This document shows, one piece after another, positions 1-8,999 of a DNA stretch of 64,000 nt. Every line of letters starts with the position of its first letter. Positions within the stretch are counted from its first letter, which is position 1. Under the pieces are notes generated by a model that was not told where the DNA came from, did not search any database, and saw only the letters and a program-made list of their open reading frames with translations. Source of the DNA: Geothrix fermentans DSM 14018 (lineage in GTDB: Bacteria > Acidobacteriota > Holophagae > Holophagales > Holophagaceae); contig NZ_AUAU01000009.1 of assembly GCF_000428885.1 (NCBI RefSeq), forward strand, positions 100,723 to 164,722, read 5' to 3'. The position numbers and the translations under genes were made by a program.

Positions 1-70
1 GCTTCCGCGCCAGGATGGCCATGAGGCCGAAGCAGAGGGCGGAGCCTGCAAGCTCCGCCCGGGCCGCCAT
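1..70 (-). CDS. EamA/DMT-type transporter, N-terminal fragment cut by the window edge
   Basis: Reading the minus strand from the ATG at 70 gives a start followed by a short charged segment (residues 2-6 AARAE) and then the beginning of a hydrophobic helix that leaves the window after about 23 residues (GSALCFGLMAILARK is visible). A basic/acidic start running straight into a membrane helix is the usual opening of EamA-type drug/metabolite transporters. That is a family-style inference from very few residues. No convincing ribosome-binding site is visible. The gene lies downstream of, and in the same direction as, the DUF512 gene, 115 bp away. It could equally be another small-helix membrane protein. 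Confidence 0.4.
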   Translation of the reverse strand, partial: MAARAELAGSALCFGLMAILARK

Positions 71-185
71 GCGGCGGCGGGAGTGGGCAATTGAATTTGG
101 CATACCTTGATTCTTCCATGCCAGGGGCCTCCGGGCTTCGCCTGGAGGTATCCACGACCGCGCAGCGGCCGTGGCAGAGGCAAGC

Positions 186-1664
186 TCAAGGGTTGTACGC
201 CCCCTGCGGCAGGTTCAACCCGGCGGTGTGGAAGGCCGAAGCCAGGGCCCCACCCCGGAAGGCGCCGCGGTCCGCGGCCTCCAGGTGGTCCAGCAGGTGG
301 GAGAGGTTGGCGCCGCTGGGCACGGTGGGCACGCCCAGATCCGCCGCCAGTCCGGGCAGGGTGAGATCGTCCAGGAAGGTGCCTTCCTCGCGCACCACCT
401 GTCCCCGCAGGGTGTACTGATCCGTGGGGCCCGTATGGGTGCGAAGGCTGGCTGAGGGCACCACCACCGCGTCCACCCAGTCCGCCCGGCCACCCTTCTG
501 GTCCCGGTCGGCGTGGGCGGCATACTTCAGGTCCTCCCCGCAGAGCAGGCCCGCCACCGTCACGCTGTCGCCGAAGCTGAAGTTGCGGGCCGGCACCACG
601 CGCAGGTGGCTCCCCACTTGGCGGTTAAGCTCAGCCGCTACGCGGCTGAGTACCGGCGCGAAACTCGCGCCGGTCAAGAGGAGGACTCGACGCCCCATGA
701 ATCCCCTGGCCCGTGGAGACTTGATGAAGCGCCGGCTGTGCTCCAGGAAGCGGCGCACCAGGCCCACGCCGTTCTCCAGCTGGGCCCAGGACCGCGAGTA
801 GAAGGCCCGTCCCGGCACCTCGACCCCGGCCCGGGTGAACCACTCGTCCGCCAGCAGCAGCCAGGGCTCGCCGTCATTGGCCTTGGCGTACTTCCGGACC
901 TCCGGCGTCCAGCGGGCCACCCAGTCCCGGGCGAAGGCCGAGTCCACGTCCGCCACCGCGGGCAGGTTCTCCCGGTGGCCGGTGAGGCCCACGGGCACAC
1001 AGGACAGGCTCAGGACGCCGCCCCGGCCCGCCTTCCGGCGCGCCCAGAGGTCGTCCACCGTCTGCTGCCAGATGGCTCCGTCGTTGAGGCCGGGCGCCAC
1101 CACCGCCTGGGTGTGGACGTCGATGCCCCCCTCCAGCAGCCGATCGACCTTGCGGAGGATGTGCCCTTCGCGGGGATTGCCCACCACCTTCACCCGGGCC
1201 ACGGGGTCCGTGGCGTGGACGGAGACATGGATGGGGCTGAGTCGTTCCCGCACGATGCGGTCCAGCTCCGCGTCATCGCTGCTGGAAAGGGTCGTGAAGT
1301 GGCCGTAGAGGAAGGAGAGGCGCACGTCCTCGTCCTTGAGGTAGAGCGACTTGCGGAAGCCCTTGGGCATCTGGTGCACGAAGCAGAACACGCAGTTCTG
1401 CTTGCAGACCTTCACCTCGTCCTGGGCCAGATCCACGCCCAGGCCCTCGCCGCCGTTCTCCACGGAGGCCTCGAAGGCGCTGCCGTCCGGACGCAGGATG
1501 CGAAGGCCGGTCTCGTCCCGCTGGGTCACCAGGAACTGGTAGTTCAGCTGGTCCAGGACCGGCTCGCCGTTGATGGCCAGGAGGGTGTCGCCGGGGCGGA
1601 TCCCGGCCTCCTCCGCCAGGCTGCCGGGCTCCACCGCGATGATCTGTACGCCCTTCTGTGCCAC
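186..1664 (-). CDS. DUF512 family protein: PDZ domain plus radical-SAM-like domain
   Basis: 492 residues, GTG start at 1664 with AAGGAG seven bases upstream. Residues 1-60 form a PDZ-like domain (VEPGSLAEEAGIRPGDTLLAING). It is followed by the family's cysteine cluster KVCKQNCVFCFVHQMPKG, which resembles the CxxxCxxC iron-sulfur motif of radical-SAM enzymes, and then the (S)LYLKDEDVRLSFLYGHF block typical of DUF512 proteins. The C-terminal DUF512 domain starts near residue 330. The role of the family is not established; it is a predicted cytosolic Fe-S enzyme. The gene follows the EF-G-like gene on the same strand, and its Shine-Dalgarno sequence touches a perfect palindrome (1673-1709). Two more palindromes lie inside its coding region at 630-674. 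Confidence 0.9.
   Translation of the reverse strand: MAQKGVQIIAVEPGSLAEEAGIRPGDTLLAINGEPVLDQLNYQFLVTQRDETGLRILRPDGSAFEASVENGGEGLGVDLAQDEVKVCKQNCVFCFVHQMPKGFRKSLYLKDEDVRLSFLYGHFTTLSSSDDAELDRIVRERLSPIHVSVHATDPVARVKVVGNPREGHILRKVDRLLEGGIDVHTQAVVAPGLNDGAIWQQTVDDLWARRKAGRGGVLSLSCVPVGLTGHRENLPAVADVDSAFARDWVARWTPEVRKYAKANDGEPWLLLADEWFTRAGVEVPGRAFYSRSWAQLENGVGLVRRFLEHSRRFIKSPRARGFMGRRVLLLTGASFAPVLSRVAAELNRQVGSHLRVVPARNFSFGDSVTVAGLLCGEDLKYAAHADRDQKGGRADWVDAVVVPSASLRTHTGPTDQYTLRGQVVREEGTFLDDLTLPGLAADLGVPTVPSGANLSHLLDHLEAADRGAFRGGALASAFHTAGLNLPQGAYNP
630..674. repeat. Two back-to-back palindromes with 3-nt loops inside the DUF512 gene
   Basis: CTCAGCCGC (630-638) pairs with GCGGCTGAG (642-650) around TAC. 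One base later ACCGGCGCGA (652-661) pairs with TCGCGCCGGT (665-674) around AAC. Both are perfect. The shape (9-10 bp stem, 3-nt loop) is the same as that of the intergenic palindromes at 23419 and 49177. They are translated as part of the DUF512 domain (around SFAPVLSRVAAELN), which still matches what is expected for the family. Confidence 0.7.
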
Positions 1665-1672
1665 TGCCCGCT

Positions 1673-1709
1673 CCTTACTCCGGAATTCCTGCGGAATTCC
1701 GGAGTAAGG
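1673..1709. repeat. Perfect 17-bp inverted repeat between the EF-G-like and DUF512 genes
   Basis: CCTTACTCCGGAATTCC (1673-1689), loop TGC (1690-1692), GGAATTCCGGAGTAAGG (1693-1709), no mismatch. In the minus-strand transcript the last bases of the hairpin (TAAGG) run into the AAGGAG ribosome-binding site of the DUF512 gene (1671-1676), so the folded RNA would partly hide it. There is no T-run, so it is not a classical terminator. Confidence 0.85.
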
Positions 1710-1778
1710 ATTGTCTCATCCCATAGGCTTTATGGCTTTTCCTATTCTCCGGCCCGCCAGGGCCGGAGCCCCTGGGGA

Positions 1779-3818
1779 TCAGGCTGTGGTCTTCGATGCT
1801 TTCCGGGCCTCCACCACCTTGTCGGCGTCGCGGCCCACCAGCTCCTGGAGGTGGTGGAAGGACCAGGTGAAGGAGCCGACCCCCATCGTGAGGCTGCGCA
1901 GTTCGACGATGACGTCGCTCATCTCGGCCTGGGGGATGTAGGCGGAGACCACATCCCAGCCCTTCCAGCCGGGCTTGGCGTCGAAACCGAGCACCTGCCC
2001 CCCCCGGCGGCCCGTCACCAGGCGCTGGGCCTTGGGCGTGTACTCGCTGGGGACGCTGATGTGCACCTCGGAGATGGGCTCGAGCAGCACGGGGTGGCAG
2101 ACCGGCGCCGCCTCGGTCATGCCGATGCGGGCAGCGGTCTTGAAGGCCATGTCGGAGCTGTCCACGGTGTGGTAGCTGCCATCCACCAGGGCCACGTGGA
2201 TGTCCACCACGGGGAAGCCCAGGGGGCCGCGCTTCATCCAGTCCACCACGCCGTGCTCGATGGCGCCGAAGAAGTTCTTGGGCACCACGCCGCCGACGAT
2301 GCGCTCCTCGAACTGGAAGCCCGTGCCGCGCGGCAGGGGCTTGACCTCGAACCACACGTCCCCGAACTGGCCGTGGCCGCCGGTCTGGTGCTTGTGCCGG
2401 CCATGGACCTTCGCGGCCTTCGTGAAGGTCTCGCGGTAGGGGACCATGGGCGGGTTGGCCTGCACGTCGAGGCCGAAGCGGCTCTTGAGCCGATCCAGGG
2501 CGCACTTGAGGTGGACCTCGCCCTGGCCCCAGAGGATGCGCTCCTGGGTCTCGGCGTTCTGTTCGACCTGGAGGGAGGCGTCCTCTTCGCACAGCTTCTG
2601 GAGGGCCAGGGAAAGCTTCACGTCATCGCCGGCCTTGGTGGTGTGGAGGCTGAGGGCCAGCATGGGCTGGAGGGGCTCAGGCCAGGCCAGCTTCAGCCGG
2701 GCGGCGGGCGTAAGGCCTTCGCTGGTCTTCACCTCGTCCATGCGGCCCAGGGCCACCACCTCGCCGGCGGAGGCCTTCTGCTGCTTGATCTGCTGGGAGC
2801 CGAAGAGCCGGTTGATGCCACTCACCCGGTTGCCCGCCAGCATGGCGCCGTCCGCCACCTCGCCCCGCCACACGCGGGAGATGCTCAGCTTACCCACGTG
2901 CTGGGCATGGACGCTCTTGAACACCTGCACCAGCGTGTCCTTGCCCTCGGGGATGCCCAGGCGGGCGGCGGTGGCGTCCACCCGCGGCGCCTCGTCGCAG
3001 AGGGCCTGGAAGAGGCGGCGCACGCCGTTGTCCTTCTCGGCGGAACCGAAGTAGACCGGCACCAGCAGGTCGTCGCACACATCCTTGGCCAGGTCTCCGG
3101 AGACCTCCTCCAGGGAGGGCACCACGTCGCCCAGCAGCTCCTCCATGAGGTGGTCGTCGAAGTCCGCGAGCTTCTCCAGCATCGCCTGGCGGGCCTCGTG
3201 CTCCTCGGGCAGCACGGACTCGGGCAGCTGCTTCAGGTCGGCGTCGTCGCCCGCCTGGTACTTGTAGGCGTGCTCGCTGATGAGGTCCACATAGCCCGTG
3301 ACCTGGTCACCCTCCTTGATGGGGATCTCCACCAGGACCAGGGGGCGCTCGGAGATCTGCTGGAGGGCGTTGAGCACGTCCTTCAGCTTGCCTGCGCTGC
3401 CGGCGGCCTCCAGCTTGTTGATGAACATCACGTGGGGGATCTTGTGGTCGTCGAGGAACTTCAGGGCCGGGGCGGCCATGAGGGCCCTCGCGGGGTCAGG
3501 GTCGCAGACCACCACGGCGATGTCGGCGGCCATCACGGCGTGGACCGTCTCCTGCCGGAACTCGACGGAGCCGGGGCAGTCGATGAGGGTCCAGGCCTCA
3601 CCCTGGTAGGTGCAGGACGCGATGCTGGCCTCGACGCTCATCTGCCGGGCCTTGGCTTCCAGGGAGGCGTCGCCGACGGTGTTCCCCTCCTTGACGGAGC
3701 CCTTGCGCGGCAGGGCGCCCGCCGCGAAGAGGAGGCTCTCCATCAAGGAGGTCTTTCCGGAGAGGTAGGGGCCCACGATGGCCGCTACGCGTGGAGTTGA
3801 CTGAGAATTTCCGCTCAC
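1779..3818 (-). CDS. Elongation factor G-like GTPase (EF-G paralogue with altered G motifs)
   Basis: GTG start at 3818, chosen because a strong AGGAGG lies five bases upstream; a longer frame to 3887 has no such site. About 679 residues, normal EF-G length. Order of domains: GTP-binding (P-loop GPYLSGKT near residue 15), translation-factor domain II, then the EF-G domains III-V (for example HKHQTGGHGQFGDVW and the C-terminal FTWSFHHLQEL). Two G motifs deviate. The DTPGH motif of true EF-G reads DCPGS, so the catalytic histidine is missing, and NKxD reads NKLE. This places it with EF-G-like accessory proteins, not the main translocase. Its job is unknown: possibly a ribosome-associated stress or recycling factor. 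Confidence 0.85.
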   Translation of the reverse strand: MSGNSQSTPRVAAIVGPYLSGKTSLMESLLFAAGALPRKGSVKEGNTVGDASLEAKARQMSVEASIASCTYQGEAWTLIDCPGSVEFRQETVHAVMAADIAVVVCDPDPARALMAAPALKFLDDHKIPHVMFINKLEAAGSAGKLKDVLNALQQISERPLVLVEIPIKEGDQVTGYVDLISEHAYKYQAGDDADLKQLPESVLPEEHEARQAMLEKLADFDDHLMEELLGDVVPSLEEVSGDLAKDVCDDLLVPVYFGSAEKDNGVRRLFQALCDEAPRVDATAARLGIPEGKDTLVQVFKSVHAQHVGKLSISRVWRGEVADGAMLAGNRVSGINRLFGSQQIKQQKASAGEVVALGRMDEVKTSEGLTPAARLKLAWPEPLQPMLALSLHTTKAGDDVKLSLALQKLCEEDASLQVEQNAETQERILWGQGEVHLKCALDRLKSRFGLDVQANPPMVPYRETFTKAAKVHGRHKHQTGGHGQFGDVWFEVKPLPRGTGFQFEERIVGGVVPKNFFGAIEHGVVDWMKRGPLGFPVVDIHVALVDGSYHTVDSSDMAFKTAARIGMTEAAPVCHPVLLEPISEVHISVPSEYTPKAQRLVTGRRGGQVLGFDAKPGWKGWDVVSAYIPQAEMSDVIVELRSLTMGVGSFTWSFHHLQELVGRDADKVVEARKASKTTA

Positions 3819-3890
3819 AGCGCCTCCTGATTGTCTGGTTCCGATGTGGACCGCCCCAAGTGTTCCGACCTGCCCTACACCTGGCAACCC

Positions 3891-3920
3891 AAAAAAAAGC
3901 CGCCCGGGAAAAGGCGGCTT
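3891..3920 (-). terminator. Rho-independent terminator of the fad operon
   Basis: AAGCCGCC (3897-3904) and GGCGGCTT (3913-3920) form a perfect 8-bp stem. Read on the minus strand it is followed by a run of eight T (3891-3898). It lies 27 bp after the fadN stop and before the EF-G-like gene, so it ends the fadA-fadN transcript. Confidence 0.9.
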
Positions 3921-3946
3921 AAGTCACAACATGGCGGGAGTTCCGT

Positions 3947-6310
3947 TCAGTTCCGGAGGGGCTTGCCCGTTTTCAGGATGGCGTCCATTCGGGCCTGGGT
4001 CTTCTCATAGCTGCAGAGGCGGGCGAAGGCCTGCCGCTCCAGCTCCAGGATCCGCTCCTCGGTGATCTCCTGGACGAGGCTCACGTCGCCGCCGCAGAGG
4101 ATGTTCGCCAGCTCGCCCATGATGACGGCATCGTGCTCGCTGGCCAGCCCCTGGAGCTGGAAGTCCTTCACGGCCATCTTGAGGGCCTCGCTGCCGCCCC
4201 GGCCCGGCAGGCGCAGGGTGCGCTCCTTCACAGGCTGGAAGTCGGCGGCCATCTTCAGGACCTCCTGCTTGGCCTCGTTCAGCAGGAAGGCCTTGTTCAT
4301 GACGCGGCGGTCCGTGCGGCGCAGGTAGCCGTTGCGCTGGGCCTCGTCGAAGCTGGTGTTCACGTTCGCGGTGCCGATGAACTGGAAGGCGGCCTTGACC
4401 TTGGGCATGGGGCCCAGCTGGTTCTTGGCGGCCAGGGCGTCCTCCATGCGCAGCAGCATCTGGAGGCAGCCGCCGCCCGCGGGGATGACGCCCACGCCCA
4501 CTTCCACCAGGCCGATGTAGAGCTCGGCGTGGCCCACGGCCCGCTGGCAGGCCATGGTCATCTCGCAGCCGCCGCCCAGGGCCAGGTTGAAGGGGGCCGC
4601 CACCGTCGGGAACGGCGCGTAGGTGAGCATGCGGCCGGCGTACTGGAGGCGCCGCGCCACTTCCTCGATCTGGTCGAACTGCTTGTCCTTGGCGGCGTTC
4701 AGCACCATCACCAGGTTGGCGCCGGCGCTGAAGTGCTGGCCCTGGTTGCCCACCACCAGGCCCTTGAAGCGGCCCGGCACATGCTTCTGGATGGTGTCCT
4801 CCATGAGCATGATGATGCCGTCGTCGAGGGCGTTCATCTTGCTGTGGAAGCTCAGGCAGGCCACGTCGTCGCCCAGGTCGAAGAGCTGGCAGCTGCCGTT
4901 CTCGGCGACGACCTTCCCGCGGCCCTCCTCGCGCTTGAGGATGATCACGCGCTTGTCCTCGAGGATCGCGTCGTGGGCCAGGGTCTTCGGGTTGAGCTGC
5001 GCCACGGGGACGCCGTGCTCCCAGCGGTAGAAGCTGGTGACACCCTTGGCGAGCATCTGCTCGACCAGTGGCGGCACCGGCAGTTCCTCGAACTTCATGC
5101 GGGCCACGACCCGCTCGACGCCCAGGGTGTCCCAGGTCTCGAAGGGCCCCAGTTCGAAGGCGAAGCCATTCTTGATGGCGCGGTCCACATTCAGCGGCCC
5201 GTCCGTCACCTCGCCCAGCCGGTTCACGGCGTAGGTGAGATTCGGCGCGATGCAGCGCCAGGCCAGGCGGCCGGCCTCGGTGTCGCTGGTGAGCAGCGTC
5301 TTCACCTTCTCGGCGGCGTCGTCGATGCCCTTCAGCTCCTTGAGGATGGGCCAGTCGCGCTTCACCTGGGGCACGTACTCGCGGGTGGCGGGATCCAGGG
5401 CCAGGAAGGTCTTCTTGCCCTTGGCGTCCTTGGGGCCCTTCTTGAAGAAGCCCTGCTTCGTCTTGTTGCCCAGGAGCTTGTTGTCCAGCATGTACTGGAG
5501 GAAGTCCGGGAACTTGAAGACGTCGCGCACCTCGTCGTTGGGGCAGAGGTCGTAGACGTTCTTGGCGGTGGCCGCGAGGATGTCCACGCCGGCCAGATCC
5601 GCGGTGCGGAAGGCCGCGCTCTTGGCCCGGGCCGCGGCGTCGCCCAGCACCGAGTCCAGCACCTCGAAGGGGATCTTCTCCTTCAGGGCCAGCTGCAGGG
5701 TGGCCATGATGCTGTGGATGCCGATGCGGTTGCCGATGAAGGTGGGGCTGTCGTAGGCGGGCACCACTTCCTTGCCCAGGGCCTCCTCCAGCCAGGTGCG
5801 GAAGGCCTGGGCCTCCTTCTCGTCGACCTCGGGCCCCTTCACGAACTCCAGCAGGCGCAGGTAGCGCACCGGATTGAAGAAGTGGGTGATGACGAAGTGT
5901 TTGCGGAAGGCATCGCCACGGCCTTCGACCAGCAGCTTGAGGGGGATGCCGGAGGTGTTCGAACTGACCCAGGCGCCGGGCTTCAGGTGAGCCTCGAGCC
6001 GGCCGTACAACTCGCGCTTGATGGCCAGGTCCTCCTTCACCACCTCCACCACCCAGTCGCAGTCCGCCAGGCGGTCCAGGTGATCGCGCAGGTTGCCCGG
6101 CCGGATCTTCTTGAGGTACGAGGCGTGCATGGCGAGGGCCGGCTTGGACTTCGCCAGGCCCGCCAGGGCGCCTTCCGCCAGCTTGTCCGGCGCCGCCTCG
6201 TCGATGACGATGTCCAGCAGCTCCACCTGGCAGCCCGCCGACGCGACGTGCGCCGCGATGCCCGAGCCCATCACGCCCGAGCCGAGCACTCCGATCTTCT
6301 TGATAGTCAT
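3947..6310 (-). CDS. fadN: Bifunctional 3-hydroxyacyl-CoA dehydrogenase / enoyl-CoA hydratase (FadN type)
   Basis: 787 residues from the ATG at 6310, which has AGGAGG six bases upstream; the TTG at 6316 lacks that spacing. The NAD-binding domain comes first (IGVLGSGVMGSGIAAHVA near residue 6), then the C-terminal dehydrogenase domain (PTFIGNRIG). An enoyl-CoA hydratase/crotonase domain follows from about residue 480 (GGGCEMTMACQRAVGHAELYIG and IPAGGGC). Dehydrogenase-first order and the length match Bacillus FadN, whereas E. coli FadB has the hydratase first. It performs the second and third steps of fatty acid beta-oxidation in the cytosol. The thiolase gene lies 34 bp upstream, so the two are one operon closed by the terminator at 3891-3920. 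Confidence 0.92.
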   Translation of the reverse strand: MTIKKIGVLGSGVMGSGIAAHVASAGCQVELLDIVIDEAAPDKLAEGALAGLAKSKPALAMHASYLKKIRPGNLRDHLDRLADCDWVVEVVKEDLAIKRELYGRLEAHLKPGAWVSSNTSGIPLKLLVEGRGDAFRKHFVITHFFNPVRYLRLLEFVKGPEVDEKEAQAFRTWLEEALGKEVVPAYDSPTFIGNRIGIHSIMATLQLALKEKIPFEVLDSVLGDAAARAKSAAFRTADLAGVDILAATAKNVYDLCPNDEVRDVFKFPDFLQYMLDNKLLGNKTKQGFFKKGPKDAKGKKTFLALDPATREYVPQVKRDWPILKELKGIDDAAEKVKTLLTSDTEAGRLAWRCIAPNLTYAVNRLGEVTDGPLNVDRAIKNGFAFELGPFETWDTLGVERVVARMKFEELPVPPLVEQMLAKGVTSFYRWEHGVPVAQLNPKTLAHDAILEDKRVIILKREEGRGKVVAENGSCQLFDLGDDVACLSFHSKMNALDDGIIMLMEDTIQKHVPGRFKGLVVGNQGQHFSAGANLVMVLNAAKDKQFDQIEEVARRLQYAGRMLTYAPFPTVAAPFNLALGGGCEMTMACQRAVGHAELYIGLVEVGVGVIPAGGGCLQMLLRMEDALAAKNQLGPMPKVKAAFQFIGTANVNTSFDEAQRNGYLRRTDRRVMNKAFLLNEAKQEVLKMAADFQPVKERTLRLPGRGGSEALKMAVKDFQLQGLASEHDAVIMGELANILCGGDVSLVQEITEERILELERQAFARLCSYEKTQARMDAILKTGKPLRN

Positions 6311-6344
6311 GTCCAACCTCCTGATGTCGATTCGCGTGGTTGGA

Positions 6345-7493
6345 TCAGATCTTCTCGATGATGGACGCGATGCCCTGCCCGCCGCCGATGCACATGGTGG
6401 CGATGCCGTATTTGCCGCCGTCGGTCTCGAGGCGGTTCAGCAGGGTCGTCAGGATGCGCGCGCCGCTGGCGCCGAGGGGGTGGCCCACGGCGATGGCGCC
6501 GCCCCAGGCGTTCACCTTGGCCATGTCGTAGCCTCCCTCGCGGATGACCGCGAGGCTCTGGGCTGCGAAGGCCTCATTGAGCTCCATGGCGTCGATCTGG
6601 TCGAGCTTGAGGCCGAAGCGGTCCAGCACCTTCTTCACGGCGGGCACGGGGCCGATGCCCATGCGGTCCGGCTCCACGCCGGCCACGGCCCCGCCGATGA
6701 TGCGGGCGCGGGCCTTGAGGCCCAGGGACTTGGCCAGGCCCTCTTCCATCACCAGCAGGAAGGCGGCGCCGTCCGTGACTGGCGAGCTGTTGCCGGCGGT
6801 CACGTTCCCGTCAGCCAGGAAGGCGGGCTTCAGCTCGCCCAGCTTCTCGACGCTGGTGTCGGCGCGCACGCACTCGTCCTGCTTGAGGGTGACGGGCTTG
6901 CCGTCCAGGCCCTTGGTCTCGAAGCGGACGATCTCCTTCTCGAACTTGCCGGCCTTCCAGGCGGCCGCGGCCTTCTGGTGGCTCTGGAAGGAGAACTCGT
7001 CCTGCTCCTTGCGGGTGATCTTGTACTCCTTGGCCAGGTTCTCGGCCGTGATGCCCATGGAGCAGTAGGCCTCGGGATAGTGCTCGGTGATGTAGGGATC
7101 CACGCTGGGGTTGAAGCCCATCATGGGTACCTTGGACATGCTCTCCACGCCGCCGGTGAGGAAGAGGTCGCCCTGGTTCGCCGCGATGGCCCGGGCAGCC
7201 ATGAGCATGGTCTCCTGGCTGCTGCCGCAGAACCGGTTGACGGTGGCGGCGCCCGCGGTGATGGGCAGGCCCGCGCGGAAGCTGATGAGGCGGGCCATGT
7301 TCATGCCCTGCTCGCCCTCGGGCATGGCGCAGCCCACCAGGACGTCCTCCAGCCCCGACCAGTCCTTCAGCTGGGGCTTGATGGCCTCGATGACCACCGC
7401 GCCCAGCTGCTCCGGGCGGGTGGCGGCGTAGGCGCCTTTGACGCCCCGGCCGATGGGCGTGCGCTTGGCTTCGACGATGACTGCGGATCGCAT
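6345..7493 (-). CDS. fadA: Acetyl-CoA C-acyltransferase (3-ketoacyl-CoA thiolase)
   Basis: 382 residues from the ATG at 7493, with GGAGG five bases upstream; the longer frame to 7565 adds a non-conserved tail. It shows the thiolase signatures: nucleophilic cysteine in NRFCGSSQETM, the loop GHPLGASGAR with its catalytic histidine, and the C-terminal cysteine in CIGGGQGIA. It cleaves 3-ketoacyl-CoA with CoA in the last step of beta-oxidation. First gene of the fadA-fadN operon, divergent from moxR across a 164-bp promoter region. No FadR-like operator could be recognised by eye. Confidence 0.95.
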   Translation of the reverse strand: MRSAVIVEAKRTPIGRGVKGAYAATRPEQLGAVVIEAIKPQLKDWSGLEDVLVGCAMPEGEQGMNMARLISFRAGLPITAGAATVNRFCGSSQETMLMAARAIAANQGDLFLTGGVESMSKVPMMGFNPSVDPYITEHYPEAYCSMGITAENLAKEYKITRKEQDEFSFQSHQKAAAAWKAGKFEKEIVRFETKGLDGKPVTLKQDECVRADTSVEKLGELKPAFLADGNVTAGNSSPVTDGAAFLLVMEEGLAKSLGLKARARIIGGAVAGVEPDRMGIGPVPAVKKVLDRFGLKLDQIDAMELNEAFAAQSLAVIREGGYDMAKVNAWGGAIAVGHPLGASGARILTTLLNRLETDGGKYGIATMCIGGGQGIASIIEKI

Positions 7494-7657
7494 GGGTCCT
7501 CCATGGGAAGTGACTGGGATCGGGGTTTGGAGGAGCCTAGCACCGGCCACAGAGCCCGTAAGCACTTACCGTGGGTCATGACGACCTACCAGGGGTCAAT
7601 GCGGCATTCCGGTGGCGCCTCGATCCAGGCAAGATGGGAGGAGTCCCAGGATCCCCC

Positions 7658-8608
<951 letters not shown>

Positions 8609-8645
8609 GCCGATCGGCCGCCCACGCCACCCAGTGAGATCCCCC

Positions 8646-8999
8646 ATGACCGCTTCGCCCCGCCCCCGGATCACCGGCATCACCGTGAACCTCCTCATGC
8701 CCGACGGCACCACGCGGGTCCACACCATCGATCCGAAGATCTGCGACGCGCTCGTGTGGAGCGACCGGGCCGTGGAGGTCTTCGGCAAGTTCTACGACAA
8801 GGGCGGCCCGGCCGAGGGCAAGCAGATGAGCCGGGAGGATTTCCTCCATCACTTCCCGCACGGCGGACCGATCATCGGCGACCAGCCGCACCTCCCCATG
8901 ACCCCGGCCGTGGTGAACCAGATCTGGAACCACCCCAAAGCGGACGGGACCACGCCGGCCTACCTTTCGAAGAGCCTCATGAATCCCGTGAACGGCTAG
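8646..8999 (+). CDS. Small conserved-looking protein of unknown function
   Basis: 117 residues from the ATG at 8646, 37 bp behind moxR on the same strand, so probably co-transcribed. It is soluble, with no signal peptide and no cysteine pair pattern. Visible features are a beta-rich start (ITGITVNLLMPDGTTRVHTID), a charged middle (VFGKFYDKGGPAEGKQMSREDF) and a His/Pro-rich segment (HHFPHGGPIIGDQPHLPM). I do not recognise a family. Codon use matches the chromosome. Its stop codon overlaps the stop of the convergent kinase gene by 3 bp. Confidence 0.75.
   Translation: MTASPRPRITGITVNLLMPDGTTRVHTIDPKICDALVWSDRAVEVFGKFYDKGGPAEGKQMSREDFLHHFPHGGPIIGDQPHLPMTPAVVNQIWNHPKADGTTPAYLSKSLMNPVNG

Noticed and set aside
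513..3800. Long plus-strand reading frame of about 1095 codons over the DUF512 and EF-G-like genes
   Set aside because: His/Gly/Leu/Ala-rich nonsense typical of antisense frames in a high-GC genome; the minus-strand genes have clear families.
4133..6361. Long plus-strand frame opposite fadN
   Set aside because: Antisense shadow; fadN has intact domains on the other strand.
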